This document shows, one piece after another, positions 7,540 to 14,579 of a DNA stretch of 59,163 nucleotides (position 1 is its first letter; the number at the start of each line of letters is the position of its first letter). The DNA comes from Burkholderiales bacterium. GTDB taxonomy: Bacteria; Pseudomonadota; Gammaproteobacteria; Burkholderiales; Burkholderiaceae_C. Below the pieces are notes generated by a model. That model worked only from the letters and a program-made list of their open reading frames with translations, did no database searches and was not told the DNA's origin. The stretch is taken from assembly GCA_016185015.1 (NCBI GenBank), contig JACPOI010000008.1, positions 1 through 59,163 of the forward strand, written 5' to 3'. A program made the translations under genes and the position numbers.

Positions 7540-8163
7540 TTAAAGCGTCGGCCAGAGGGTTTGAATGATCTTGAGGTTCTGCTCGGCCACTGCGATGGTT
7601 GACGAGCGACGTTTCGTAATGGCGTACGGCTTGTTGGTAAACAGGTCGATGTATTCCAGCTGCTTTGTACTAACGGGTGAGCCGGAAATCTCCAGGGCCC
7701 AGTGGACAAGCTCCAACGTGGTGCGGGCCATCTCGGGTTCGAGTGGCTTGGAGCGGTAGTGCAGCAAAAATAGCTGCTCAGCGCCGTTTTCCTGACCGTT
7801 CAAGTCTGGGCTAAAACGGAGTACTACGTCATCGACCGTAAAACTCAGGTGTTTTGCGGGAGCGATCTTCAGCTTCCGGCTCGCCAGTTCGTCTTGCTTG
7901 AATGAACTCAAGATGCGAAGGTTGTTGTCGCGCTTGGTCTCTTGCGTGAATGCCTCGATCTTTGCGGCCGCACGAGTCAGTTGCTCCACATCATTTCCAG
8001 CTTTGTAAAAAGCCCGGATGCCAACAAGAGCTTGTTGGTAGTAAGGCGTTTTGAATGACTGAGGTCCTTGCTTGGGGTACTTCTGCTCAGCAAGGATGCG
8101 AGCCTGGGCATGCGCCGGGAGATTTAGCAGCTCGGCGAAAGAGCGAATCGTAAGACTTGGCAT
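7540..8163 (-). CDS. Unknown island protein
   Basis: The 207-residue protein starts at ATG 8163 behind AAGGAAA. It has a helical N-terminal half (FAELLNLPAHAQARILAEQ) and a beta-rich middle with FTVDDVVLRFSPDLNG and LFLLHYRSKP. I do not recognise the family. The order of an acidic strand, a hydrophobic strand and a basic residue faintly recalls restriction-type nucleases, but the residues do not line up well enough to claim it. It is followed closely on the same strand by the unknown gene ending at 6817, and the Zn-ribbon gene upstream ends 17 bp before its start. Confidence 0.6.
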   Translation of the reverse strand: MPSLTIRSFAELLNLPAHAQARILAEQKYPKQGPQSFKTPYYQQALVGIRAFYKAGNDVEQLTRAAAKIEAFTQETKRDNNLRILSSFKQDELASRKLKIAPAKHLSFTVDDVVLRFSPDLNGQENGAEQLFLLHYRSKPLEPEMARTTLELVHWALEISGSPVSTKQLEYIDLFTNKPYAITKRRSSTIAVAEQNLKIIQTLWPTL

Positions 8164-8179
8164 GACTGTTTCCTTGAAC

Positions 8180-8653
8180 TCAGGTGTGCGGAACAGAGGC
8201 TGGGGGACGTGTCTGACGGATATGCAGAAGAACTTTCTCGTTGATCTGTTTCTTCTTGGCAATTTGCCTCGGGCTCAATTTCCTCTTGCGCATGATCCGG
8301 ATATAAAAGTCACGCTCCCAATCGTTGATCCAGCCACGCTGGTGTGCATGGTCAATGGCTTCCGCGTTGAGCGACTTCTCTAGGTCCAGGCGGACGCGTT
8401 TGACGGCTTGAAATATCAGGTCAGACGGAAGGCCAATGAATCTCTTTACGCAGCAGTTGCCGACGGTCGCGAAAGCACCGTTAGTTCTGTTACGCAGGAC
8501 ACAGTTCTCGATGATCGGGTAATGGCCGCATAGACAGGTCTCAGGCTCTTCGGATTCGAAAATCTCATGCAGGGTCCATTCGAGTTTGGCCAGATCCCAA
8601 ACCCTAGCGGTGGATCGAGCGAGGATCTCACGGGTGAGCTGAAACTCAGGCAT
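8180..8653 (-). CDS. Zn-ribbon-like island protein
   Basis: The 157-residue protein starts at ATG 8653 behind GAAGGAAA. A cysteine cluster (CLCGHYPI, then C in ENCVLRN, then NCCVKRF) suggests a structural zinc ribbon in the first half. The C-terminus is basic (RIMRKRKLSPRQIAKKKQIN). Similar small Cys-cluster proteins are common on phages and islands without known function. It is probably co-transcribed with the gene ending at 7540. Confidence 0.65.
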   Translation of the reverse strand: MPEFQLTREILARSTARVWDLAKLEWTLHEIFESEEPETCLCGHYPIIENCVLRNRTNGAFATVGNCCVKRFIGLPSDLIFQAVKRVRLDLEKSLNAEAIDHAHQRGWINDWERDFYIRIMRKRKLSPRQIAKKKQINEKVLLHIRQTRPPASVPHT

Positions 8654-8722
8654 CTAGTTTTCCTTCAAACCGGGCCCGGGCTCGATCGGAACCAGGCCTG
8701 GAAAAGCACGTCACAGATGAGC

Positions 8723-8947
8723 TCAACCCTTCGGAGGGGAGGGATCGTTGCCATGGCTGTCCTTGTATTGGATGCGGCCGTTCTGGCCATGGACGACCAG
8801 TTCGGTTTGTTGATTCTGTGAAATCTGCCGCGCCCGATCGACCGCATCTTGTTTGTGGTTGAACACCTCCGTGTCCCGCTTGGCACCGGCACCACGGACC
8901 GCCCACTGGTCATCCCGGGGGACGACATGCTGATTACGTTTGCTCAT
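8723..8947 (-). CDS. DUF2188-domain small protein
   Basis: The 74-residue protein begins MSKRNQHVVPRDDQWAVRGA and contains the pattern typical of DUF2188: a V-P-x-x-x-x-W-A-V strand, a T-x-A-h-x-x-A-R helix and a strand ending LVVHGQNGRI. Family function is unknown. It starts at ATG 8947 behind AAAGGAAT. It is divergent from the sigma-like operon and shares the inverted-repeat-rich region 8948-9074 with it. Confidence 0.8.
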   Translation of the reverse strand: MSKRNQHVVPRDDQWAVRGAGAKRDTEVFNHKQDAVDRARQISQNQQTELVVHGQNGRIQYKDSHGNDPSPPKG

Positions 8948-8980
8948 TTGATTCCTTTCTGCGGCGGGATGCCGCTATAT

Positions 8981-9052
8981 GTATGTACGGTTGCCAAAAA
9001 CGGCGCGGACAGATAGGCTTTTGTCCGCGGCGGTAAATCCGACCGTACATAC
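8981..9052. promoter_or_regulatory. Nested inverted repeats between divergent genes
   Basis: GTATGTACGG (8981-8990) is perfectly inverted at 9043-9052. Inside it, GCGGACA (9005-9011) pairs with TGTCCGC (9022-9028). The nested repeats fill the space between the DUF2188 gene and the sigma-like operon and are good candidates for operator or attenuator structures acting on both. Confidence 0.45.
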
Positions 9053-9074
9053 TAAAAGAGATCAGGAGGAACAA

Positions 9075-9722
9075 GTGCCGCGAGCAAGCACACCGGAACG
9101 TCACGCCAGCCCAGAAGAGGTTGTCCAGGCGTTTAATAAACTTCGACCGGAGGAAGTCCTCCGTCTTAAAAAACGTGCCACCCTCCAGATCGGAGGGACG
9201 GAATACACGAATCCGTTGGAACTGTTGAGCGAGGCAGTTCAGCGGGCAATGATCGCGACAGATCCCAATAAGCAGGAAAACGAACGCGGGCGGCCGTGGC
9301 CGATGGAACGCGTCGAATTACTCGCGTTCTTATCCAGGTCGATAGATAGCATCGCAGACACATCGCGCCAATCCCTGCATCAAAAAGAGACGGATCGCCT
9401 AGAGGCACTCGCCGGGGATGAGGGCGACGTTGCCACTGTGTTGCACGATGCAGACTTTTCTGCGCCAGATATAGTTGATCAGGCAATCGATCTGGAGGAA
9501 GACCGGGCTCGCCAGGCTGCTGCAAAAGCAGATGCAGATCTCATTGAACAGCACTTTGCTGGAGACCAGGCTGTCTTGGCCATCATCGAGGGAGAGAAAG
9601 AAGAAATGTCGCCGGGAGAAGTTCAGGAGATGTTTGGGCTCAACGAAAAAACTTACGATTCGGCGCGCCGCCGTTTGCGCCGCCAAGTTGACAAACTCAT
9701 GCCGGGAAGGAGTCAGAAATGA
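9075..9722 (+). CDS. Sigma-70-like DNA-binding protein
   Basis: The 215-residue protein starts at GTG 9075, which has a full AGGAGG ribosome-binding site 5 nt upstream. Residues 10-120 recall sigma region 2-like helices (NPLELLSEAVQRAM, ERVELLAFLSRSIDSIA). The C-terminus (MSPGEVQEMFGLNEKTYDSA followed by RRRLRRQVD) is a region 4-type helix-turn-helix. It is probably an alternative or accessory sigma-like regulator. Its stop overlaps the ATG of the next gene (ATGA), and the third gene is an ImmA/IrrE peptidase, so it may be held inactive by the middle protein and released by proteolysis. That last point is inference. Confidence 0.6.
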   Translation: MPRASTPERHASPEEVVQAFNKLRPEEVLRLKKRATLQIGGTEYTNPLELLSEAVQRAMIATDPNKQENERGRPWPMERVELLAFLSRSIDSIADTSRQSLHQKETDRLEALAGDEGDVATVLHDADFSAPDIVDQAIDLEEDRARQAAAKADADLIEQHFAGDQAVLAIIEGEKEEMSPGEVQEMFGLNEKTYDSARRRLRRQVDKLMPGRSQK

Positions 9723-10120
9723 GCAACAACAGCGTGAAGGCTCTGGACGCCATCCGCCGCCTGGCCTTAAAAGATCTCGACGCCACGACTGACGAAGAGT
9801 TGCGCGCCGAAGTAATAGAAGATGGGGATGATTTGGCGGCCATTGCTCAGTCAGTAATAACTGAGCTAGACGTCATTATTTCTGGGGCCATGCGTGAGCA
9901 CACTTCAGCAATTAAGTCTCGAATGCCATCGGTGAGTTCTATCACAACACTGCGACCTGCAATTTCGCGCATCAAAGAGTTGATCGAGGGTGCGTTCAAA
10001 GCAGATCCGCAACTGGCTACAGCTTTCCGAGAGGGTTCTCGACAATCGGATGCAGATATAGAGTCGCTCTACGATGACCTAGTAGCGCTGGGCAAGATAC
10101 ACCCACAAGGCAATGATTGA
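9719..10120 (+). CDS. Small acidic helical protein, possible anti-sigma
   Basis: The 133-residue protein is acidic and predicted helical (TTDEELRAEVIEDGDDLAAI). It has no membrane segment and no recognised domain. It is coupled to the sigma-like gene (4-bp overlap) and to the ImmA/IrrE gene (8-bp overlap), which suggests a fixed three-part complex. I infer that it could bind the sigma-like protein and be the peptidase's substrate, but nothing in the sequence proves this. Confidence 0.6.
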   Translation: MSNNSVKALDAIRRLALKDLDATTDEELRAEVIEDGDDLAAIAQSVITELDVIISGAMREHTSAIKSRMPSVSSITTLRPAISRIKELIEGAFKADPQLATAFREGSRQSDADIESLYDDLVALGKIHPQGND

Positions 10121-10871
10121 TCTATCCGCACTGAGTCCAGCAGAACGCCTACTATGGTCATATGGGGTGCGTACATCTGAGCATATCGATCTAGAGGCAA
10201 TAGCTGCTGCGAGAGGTGCTCAGGTTGTCTACCGACGATTAGATGGATGTGCTGCTAGGTTGGTGGCTAGCGATGAAAGGGCCGTTATTAGTATTGCCTT
10301 GGATGACTATCCAGGCCGGCGCCGATTTTCTTTGGGTCATGAGCTTGCGCACTGGATCTGCGACAAGAATCGTGACTCGTTTAAGTGTGCAAATGCCGAT
10401 ATTGCGCCTCAGAACGACGAGGCAAAAACGGTAGAAGCTTATGCAAACAGCTACGCGAGCCAGCTGCTGCTGCCCGACTACCTAGTCGTGCCCTGCATCG
10501 GCAATAAGCCAGTCAATCTTGATCTGGCTCGATCATTGGCCACAGACTTTCGGGCAAGCCTTACAGCTTCTGCAATCAAGCTTACGCGGCGAGCAAAGGC
10601 GCCGGCTGTCATCGCATGCCATGACCAAACGCGCCTTCGGTGGTACCAAAAGAACCTTGCATTTCCTCAAGACATATATGTCCGCAGCCAGCTACACCAG
10701 GACACGTCGGCATTTGAAATGGTTTTTGGTGGTTCGGACGGGATGTCTAGACCAAAACGAGAATCTGCAGACCATTGGCTTAACGGGCCTGGGGTGTTCA
10801 GGATGTGTGTCTCATCCCAATCCATAAAGCTCCCAGACGGAACGGCTTTGTCACTGATAGTACTTGCTTAG
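10113..10871 (+). CDS. ImmA/IrrE family metallopeptidase
   Basis: The 252-residue protein has HExxH in the context SLGHELAHWICDKN and a later helix EAYANSYASQLLLPD that supplies the third zinc ligand, as in the ImmA/IrrE group. The C-terminal half is the variable sensor part. It overlaps the preceding gene by 8 bp. Its operon lacks an XRE repressor; the partner is instead a sigma-like protein. The most likely role is signal-dependent cleavage of a regulator within this operon. It is distinct from the peptidase at 1313-2182. Confidence 0.85.
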   Translation: MIDLSALSPAERLLWSYGVRTSEHIDLEAIAAARGAQVVYRRLDGCAARLVASDERAVISIALDDYPGRRRFSLGHELAHWICDKNRDSFKCANADIAPQNDEAKTVEAYANSYASQLLLPDYLVVPCIGNKPVNLDLARSLATDFRASLTASAIKLTRRAKAPAVIACHDQTRLRWYQKNLAFPQDIYVRSQLHQDTSAFEMVFGGSDGMSRPKRESADHWLNGPGVFRMCVSSQSIKLPDGTALSLIVLA

Positions 10872-11326
10872 CCAAGGCTACACCTGAAACCACATCTCAA
10901 GGATGTATGCCCTGAAACAGTCACTGCCTCATCAAATGTGCATCGCAAGTTGAATATTCGGAACCTATGAAGGACCGGAGTTGGCCGAAAAATAGTCCAC
11001 CAACCACAGATTCATCACAGTTAGAACCTAACTTTGGTGAAATTTCAGTCTAACTTTGATGATGCCCATACGGATGTGTCACAGCACCTCATGACCGCCA
11101 ATGACTGCTATCGCATTTCAGACCTTCAAAGCATAGCCGTCTAACTTCGCTCTTTCTTCATGATCGATTGACTCCACCCGTCTTTTATCACTGTGTGAAA
11201 TGAAACGGTGATAGATGCTTCAAAATTGCAAACCTCTTGAAGCGGCTCGCGTAAATTGTTGATTTTTATAGGAACGGATTGCAGACCCAATTGTCGAATT
11301 GCAGACCCAATTGTTGCCGACATCCG
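10872..11326. other. Gene-free island edge
   Basis: This 455-bp stretch has no convincing gene. It is AT-rich, with repeated CTAACTTTGRTG-like words near 11030-11060. It ends with a tandem 17-bp repeat just before folB. GC rises sharply past this point. It most likely marks the boundary between the accessory island and the core chromosome. Confidence 0.5.
11278..11314. repeat. Tandem 17-bp direct repeat beside folB
   Basis: ATTGCAGACCCAATTGT occurs at 11278-11294 and again at 11298-11314, with 3 nt between the copies. The repeat sits 13 bp from the folB stop, exactly where the composition changes, and could be an attachment-site scar or a recombination hotspot. Confidence 0.6.
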
Positions 11327-11692
11327 TCACCAGATGCCGGTTTCGGCGCGGATGGCGACTTCGCAGTCGTCGAAAATTTCGAGCTTGACGATCTTCACGC
11401 GTACGCCGATCACGCCGGGCAGCTGCAGGAGGCGGTCGGCCAGCTTGCCGATCATGCTCTCCAGCAGGTTCATGTGTTCGGAGCGACATTCGTCGATGAT
11501 GATCTGGCGTACCTTGCGGTAGTCCAGCACGTGGTTGATGTCGTCGTCGTGCGGCCGCAGGGGCTGCGGGCCGAGGTTGAGTTCGGCATCGACCTGGATG
11601 GGCTGCGGCGCGGCGCGCTCGTGGTCGAGGATGCCCAGGTTGGCGTCGAAGCGCAAACCGGTGAGCGTGAGGATCTGGGTGCCTTTGGTCAT
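11327..11692 (-). CDS. folB: Dihydroneopterin aldolase
   Basis: The 121-residue protein has normal length for FolB, which converts 7,8-dihydroneopterin to 6-hydroxymethyl-dihydropterin in folate synthesis. It shows the family's start (LTGLRFDANLGILDHERAAP), the conserved D-Y region (NHVLDYRKV) and the acidic catalytic-side helix (HMNLLESMIGKLADRLL). It lies 12 bp after an SDR reductase gene on the same strand, a pairing often seen in Burkholderiales, where the reductase is thought to act on pterins or folate. Its 3' end touches the island boundary but the gene is intact. Confidence 0.9.
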   Translation of the reverse strand: MTKGTQILTLTGLRFDANLGILDHERAAPQPIQVDAELNLGPQPLRPHDDDINHVLDYRKVRQIIIDECRSEHMNLLESMIGKLADRLLQLPGVIGVRVKIVKLEIFDDCEVAIRAETGIW

Positions 11693-11704
11693 GATGCGCT
11701 TCTC

Positions 11705-12466
11705 TTACATCATAGAAAAGTCGCGCGAGAAGCGCAGCAGGTGCTGGCCGCCGTCCACCAGCAGGGTGGTGCCGGTGATGGACGAATTTTCCAGCGCGAA
11801 TCTCACCGCGCCGGCCACGTCTTCGGGGGTGGAGGAGCGCCCCAGCGGCGAGAGCTTGTGCAGGGCTTCGAACTTCTCGGGGCTCAGGTATTCGCTGGTC
11901 AGCGTCAGGCCGGGCGCCACGCCCACCACGCGCACATCCGGGGCCAGCGCCATGGCCAGCATGGTGTTGGCCGCTTCCAGCGCGGCCTTGGACAGGGTGT
12001 AGCTCAGGAAGTCCGGGTTCTGGTTCCACAGCTTCTGGTCCAGCAGGTTGACCACCACGCCGTCGCCGGCACGCTCCAGCACATGGGCGTGCAGGGCCTG
12101 CGCCAGCAGGATGGGGGCGCCCGTGTTGGTTCGCAGGTGGCGCTCCAGCGCGGCGTAGCCGAAGGTCTCGGCGCTGTCGTGCTCGAACAGCGCGGCGCTG
12201 TTGACCACCGCGTCGACCTGCCCGAAATGCGCGACCACGCGCGGCAGCAGCGCGCGCACGGCGGCCTCATCGGCCAGATCGGTGTCGAAGGCGGCGGCCG
12301 AGACGCCCAGTTGTTCACAGTCGGCTACGGTCTGCATGGCTTCGTCTTCCGAGCCGCGGTAGTGCACGGCCACCTGCCAGCCGGCATTCGCCAGCGCGAG
12401 CGCGATCTCGCGGCCCAGGCGTTTGGCCGAGCCGGTGACCAGGACCGTGCGGGTAGGGGAAGACAT
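11705..12466 (-). CDS. SDR oxidoreductase, pteridine-reductase-like
   Basis: The 253-residue short-chain dehydrogenase has the NADP(H) motif VTGSAKRLGREIA near its N-terminus; the RLG in place of GIG is typical of pteridine-reductase/FolM-like members. It also has the middle strand VVNSAALFEHD and a catalytic Y-x-x-x-K (SYTLSKAAL). Directly upstream of folB, it may reduce dihydrofolate or dihydromonapterin. The exact substrate cannot be read from sequence. Confidence 0.85.
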   Translation of the reverse strand: MSSPTRTVLVTGSAKRLGREIALALANAGWQVAVHYRGSEDEAMQTVADCEQLGVSAAAFDTDLADEAAVRALLPRVVAHFGQVDAVVNSAALFEHDSAETFGYAALERHLRTNTGAPILLAQALHAHVLERAGDGVVVNLLDQKLWNQNPDFLSYTLSKAALEAANTMLAMALAPDVRVVGVAPGLTLTSEYLSPEKFEALHKLSPLGRSSTPEDVAGAVRFALENSSITGTTLLVDGGQHLLRFSRDFSMM

Positions 12467-12480
12467 TGGAGGAGAATCGA

Positions 12481-12745
12481 GGGTCTGTTCACGCCATTTT
12501 TACATGTGCGAACGCGGTTAAAAAAGCGCCAATCTAGGCGCGCGACGACGCTCAGGCTAAAGCCTGAGCTAGGAGTGCAACAACGAGTGGCGGTTTTTTA
12601 ACCCCGTTCCCTTCGGGTTGCGGCCAAAAAGGCCATGCGGGGTGTTGCGCAGTCTAGCCGGAGATGACTCCGGCGGCGACTGCGCGCCTACCGCATGGCC
12701 TTTTTGTTCCACAACGCACCATGCAAAAATGGCGTGAACAGACCC
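12481..12745. repeat. 265-bp palindromic element with nested hairpins
   Basis: The ends (12481-12505 and 12721-12745) form a 25-bp inverted repeat with a single mismatch. Inside are several further stems. One pairs 12516-12530 with 12589-12603 (15 bp, one mismatch) and encloses CTCAGGCT/AGCCTGAG at 12551-12568. The other pairs 12626-12640 with 12691-12705 (15 bp, perfect) and encloses stems 12647-12654/12678-12685 and 12657-12663/12668-12674. No gene fits inside. The element ends 2 bp before the methyltransferase start, so it also forms that gene's leader. It could be a MITE-like element or a structured RNA. Confidence 0.75.
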
Positions 12746-12747
12746 CT

Positions 12748-13839
12748 ATGAATACAGCCGACAGTTTAACGACCACCCTGCAATCCCGCATTGTGCAAGC
12801 CATCACGGCGGCCGGGGGCTGGATCGGCTTTGACGATTTCATGAGCCGGGCCCTGTACACGCCGGGCCTGGGCTATTACGCCAACGACCTGCGCAAGCTC
12901 GGGCTCATGCCGGGTTCGGGCAGCGATTTCGTGACGGCGCCCGAACTCTCGCCCCTGTTCGGCCGCGCGCTGGCGGTGCAGGTGGGGCAGGCCTTGCAGC
13001 ACACGCAGACCGACGAGGTCTGGGAGTTCGGCGCCGGCTCCGGCGCGCTGGCCCTGCAGCTGCTGCAAGCCCTGGGCGAGCAGGTGCGCCGCTATACCAT
13101 CGTGGATCTTTCGGGGGCGCTGCGGGCGCGCCAGCAGCAGACCCTGCAGTCCTTCGGCGACCGTGTGCAGTGGGTCAGCGAACTGCCGGCCACGATGCAG
13201 GGCGTGGTGGTGGGCAACGAGGTGCTCGACGCCATGCCCGTGCAGCTGCTCGCGCGCGGGGGCGGCGCCTGGTACGAGCGCGGCGTGGCCCTGGCGGGCG
13301 AACGTTTCGTCTGGGCCGACCGGCCGACGGCCTTGCGCCCGCCCGTGGAGATCGATGGCAACTACGACTACCTGACCGAGATCCATCCGCAGGCCGAGGC
13401 CTTCGTGCGCACCCTGGCCGAGCGGCTGCAACGTGGCGCGGCCTTCTTTCTCGATTACGGTTTCCCCGAGGCCGAGTACTACCACCCGCAACGCCACATG
13501 GGCACGGTGATGTGCCATCGCGGTCACCGGGCCGACGCCGACCCGCTGGTCGAGGTGGGGCTCAAGGACATCACGGCCCACGTCAATTTCACGGGCATCG
13601 CCCTGGCGGCGCAGGAGGCCGGCCTGTCCGTGCTGGGCTACGGCTCGCAGGCGCGCTTCCTGCTCAACTGCGGGCTGGCCCAGCTGATGGAGCAGGCCGA
13701 ACTGCCGGCGCGTGCGCAGGCGCACAAGCTGATCATGGAACACGAGATGGGCGAGCTGTTCAAGGTCATCGGTCTGGGCACCGGCGAGCCCTGGCTGGCC
13801 GCGGGCTTTTCCGCTGGCGACCGCACCCATACCCTCTGA
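12748..13839 (+). CDS. SAM-dependent methyltransferase, COG1565/NDUFAF7 family
   Basis: The 363-residue protein has the family's N-terminal signature (ISFxxFMxxxLYxPxxGYY, here GFDDFMSRALYTPGLGYYAN) and the SAM-binding strand-loop EFGAGSGALALQLL. In mitochondria the family member NDUFAF7 methylates an arginine of complex I; the bacterial role is unsettled. ATG 12748 is chosen because it directly follows the palindromic element. An in-frame ATG at 12721 lies inside the element's terminal repeat. No clear ribosome-binding site is visible. Confidence 0.85.
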   Translation: MNTADSLTTTLQSRIVQAITAAGGWIGFDDFMSRALYTPGLGYYANDLRKLGLMPGSGSDFVTAPELSPLFGRALAVQVGQALQHTQTDEVWEFGAGSGALALQLLQALGEQVRRYTIVDLSGALRARQQQTLQSFGDRVQWVSELPATMQGVVVGNEVLDAMPVQLLARGGGAWYERGVALAGERFVWADRPTALRPPVEIDGNYDYLTEIHPQAEAFVRTLAERLQRGAAFFLDYGFPEAEYYHPQRHMGTVMCHRGHRADADPLVEVGLKDITAHVNFTGIALAAQEAGLSVLGYGSQARFLLNCGLAQLMEQAELPARAQAHKLIMEHEMGELFKVIGLGTGEPWLAAGFSAGDRTHTL

Positions 13840-13851
13840 AAGCGTTGCCCT

Positions 13852-14046
13852 ATGTTCCGCTGGCTGCTCGTCATCTTTTTCATCCTCCTGCTGGTCAACG
13901 CCGTCACGCCCTGGTTCAAGAAGATCGGTTTTGGCCGCCTGCCGGGCGATTTGAACTTCACACTCTTCGGCCGCGAGTTCAACCTGCCCTTCACCACCAC
14001 CATCCTCCTGAGCCTGGTGGCCGCAGGCATTGCAAAACTCATTTGA
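13852..14046 (+). CDS. DUF2905 small membrane protein
   Basis: The 64-residue protein has two transmembrane segments (FRWLLVIFFILLLVNAV and TTTILLSLVAAGIAKLI) around the conserved GFGRLPGDLNF loop that defines DUF2905. It follows the methyltransferase gene by 12 bp, probably in the same operon. Function is unknown. Confidence 0.88.
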   Translation: MFRWLLVIFFILLLVNAVTPWFKKIGFGRLPGDLNFTLFGREFNLPFTTTILLSLVAAGIAKLI

Positions 14047-14103
14047 GTCCGGCTTGAAACGGGTACCCCCGGCCCTATCTAAACAGGAGGAAAGGGCCTC
14101 CCC

Positions 14104-14544
14104 ATGAGCGAAACGCGTCACATCGTCTGTCCGCACTGTCACACCACCAACCGCGTCAAGGTCGACGACCTGGGCCAGGCGCCCGACTGCGGAGCCTGCC
14201 ATCAGCCCCTGTTTGCCGGCCACCCGGTGGCGCTGGACGAAGCCGCCTTCGAACGGCATATCGGCCGCAGCGAGGTGCCGGTGCTGGTGGACTTCTGGGC
14301 GCCCTGGTGCGGCCCCTGCCGCATGATGGCGCCAGCCTTCGAGCAGGCCGCAGCCCAGCTGGAGCCGCAGGTTCGTTTGGCCAAGGTCAACACCGAAGAC
14401 GAACAGAACCTCGCGGCGCGCTTCAACATCCGCAGCATTCCCACGCTGGCGCTGTTCGTGGGCGGGCGCGAGGTGGCGCGTCAGCCCGGCGCCATGACCT
14501 CGCCGGCACAGATTGCTGCCTGGGTCCAGGCCCATCTGCGTTAA
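14104..14544 (+). CDS. trxC: Thioredoxin 2
   Basis: The 146-residue protein has an N-terminal zinc module (CPHC near residue 9 and CGAC near residue 29), characteristic of TrxC, followed by a thioredoxin fold with the active site WCGPC. It reduces protein disulfides in the cytoplasm and is usually part of the oxidative-stress response. An AGGAGGAAAGG ribosome-binding region lies just upstream. Confidence 0.92.
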   Translation: MSETRHIVCPHCHTTNRVKVDDLGQAPDCGACHQPLFAGHPVALDEAAFERHIGRSEVPVLVDFWAPWCGPCRMMAPAFEQAAAQLEPQVRLAKVNTEDEQNLAARFNIRSIPTLALFVGGREVARQPGAMTSPAQIAAWVQAHLR

Positions 14545-14579
14545 ACGGCTTTTCAGGCCGCGTGGCGGTCTGGCCGGGC

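Noticed and set aside
7540-8163. Restriction-type (PD-(D/E)xK) nuclease
   Set aside because: The D...Y-x-S-K spacing only faintly resembles the motif and the acidic residues do not align. It is kept as unknown.
11141-11323. 60-codon minus-strand frame next to folB
   Set aside because: It starts inside the direct repeat, has no ribosome-binding site and shows no family features.
11279-12601. Plus-strand frame of 440 codons
   Set aside because: It is antisense to folB and the SDR gene and has Val/Gly/Gln-rich, low-complexity content typical of a shadow frame.
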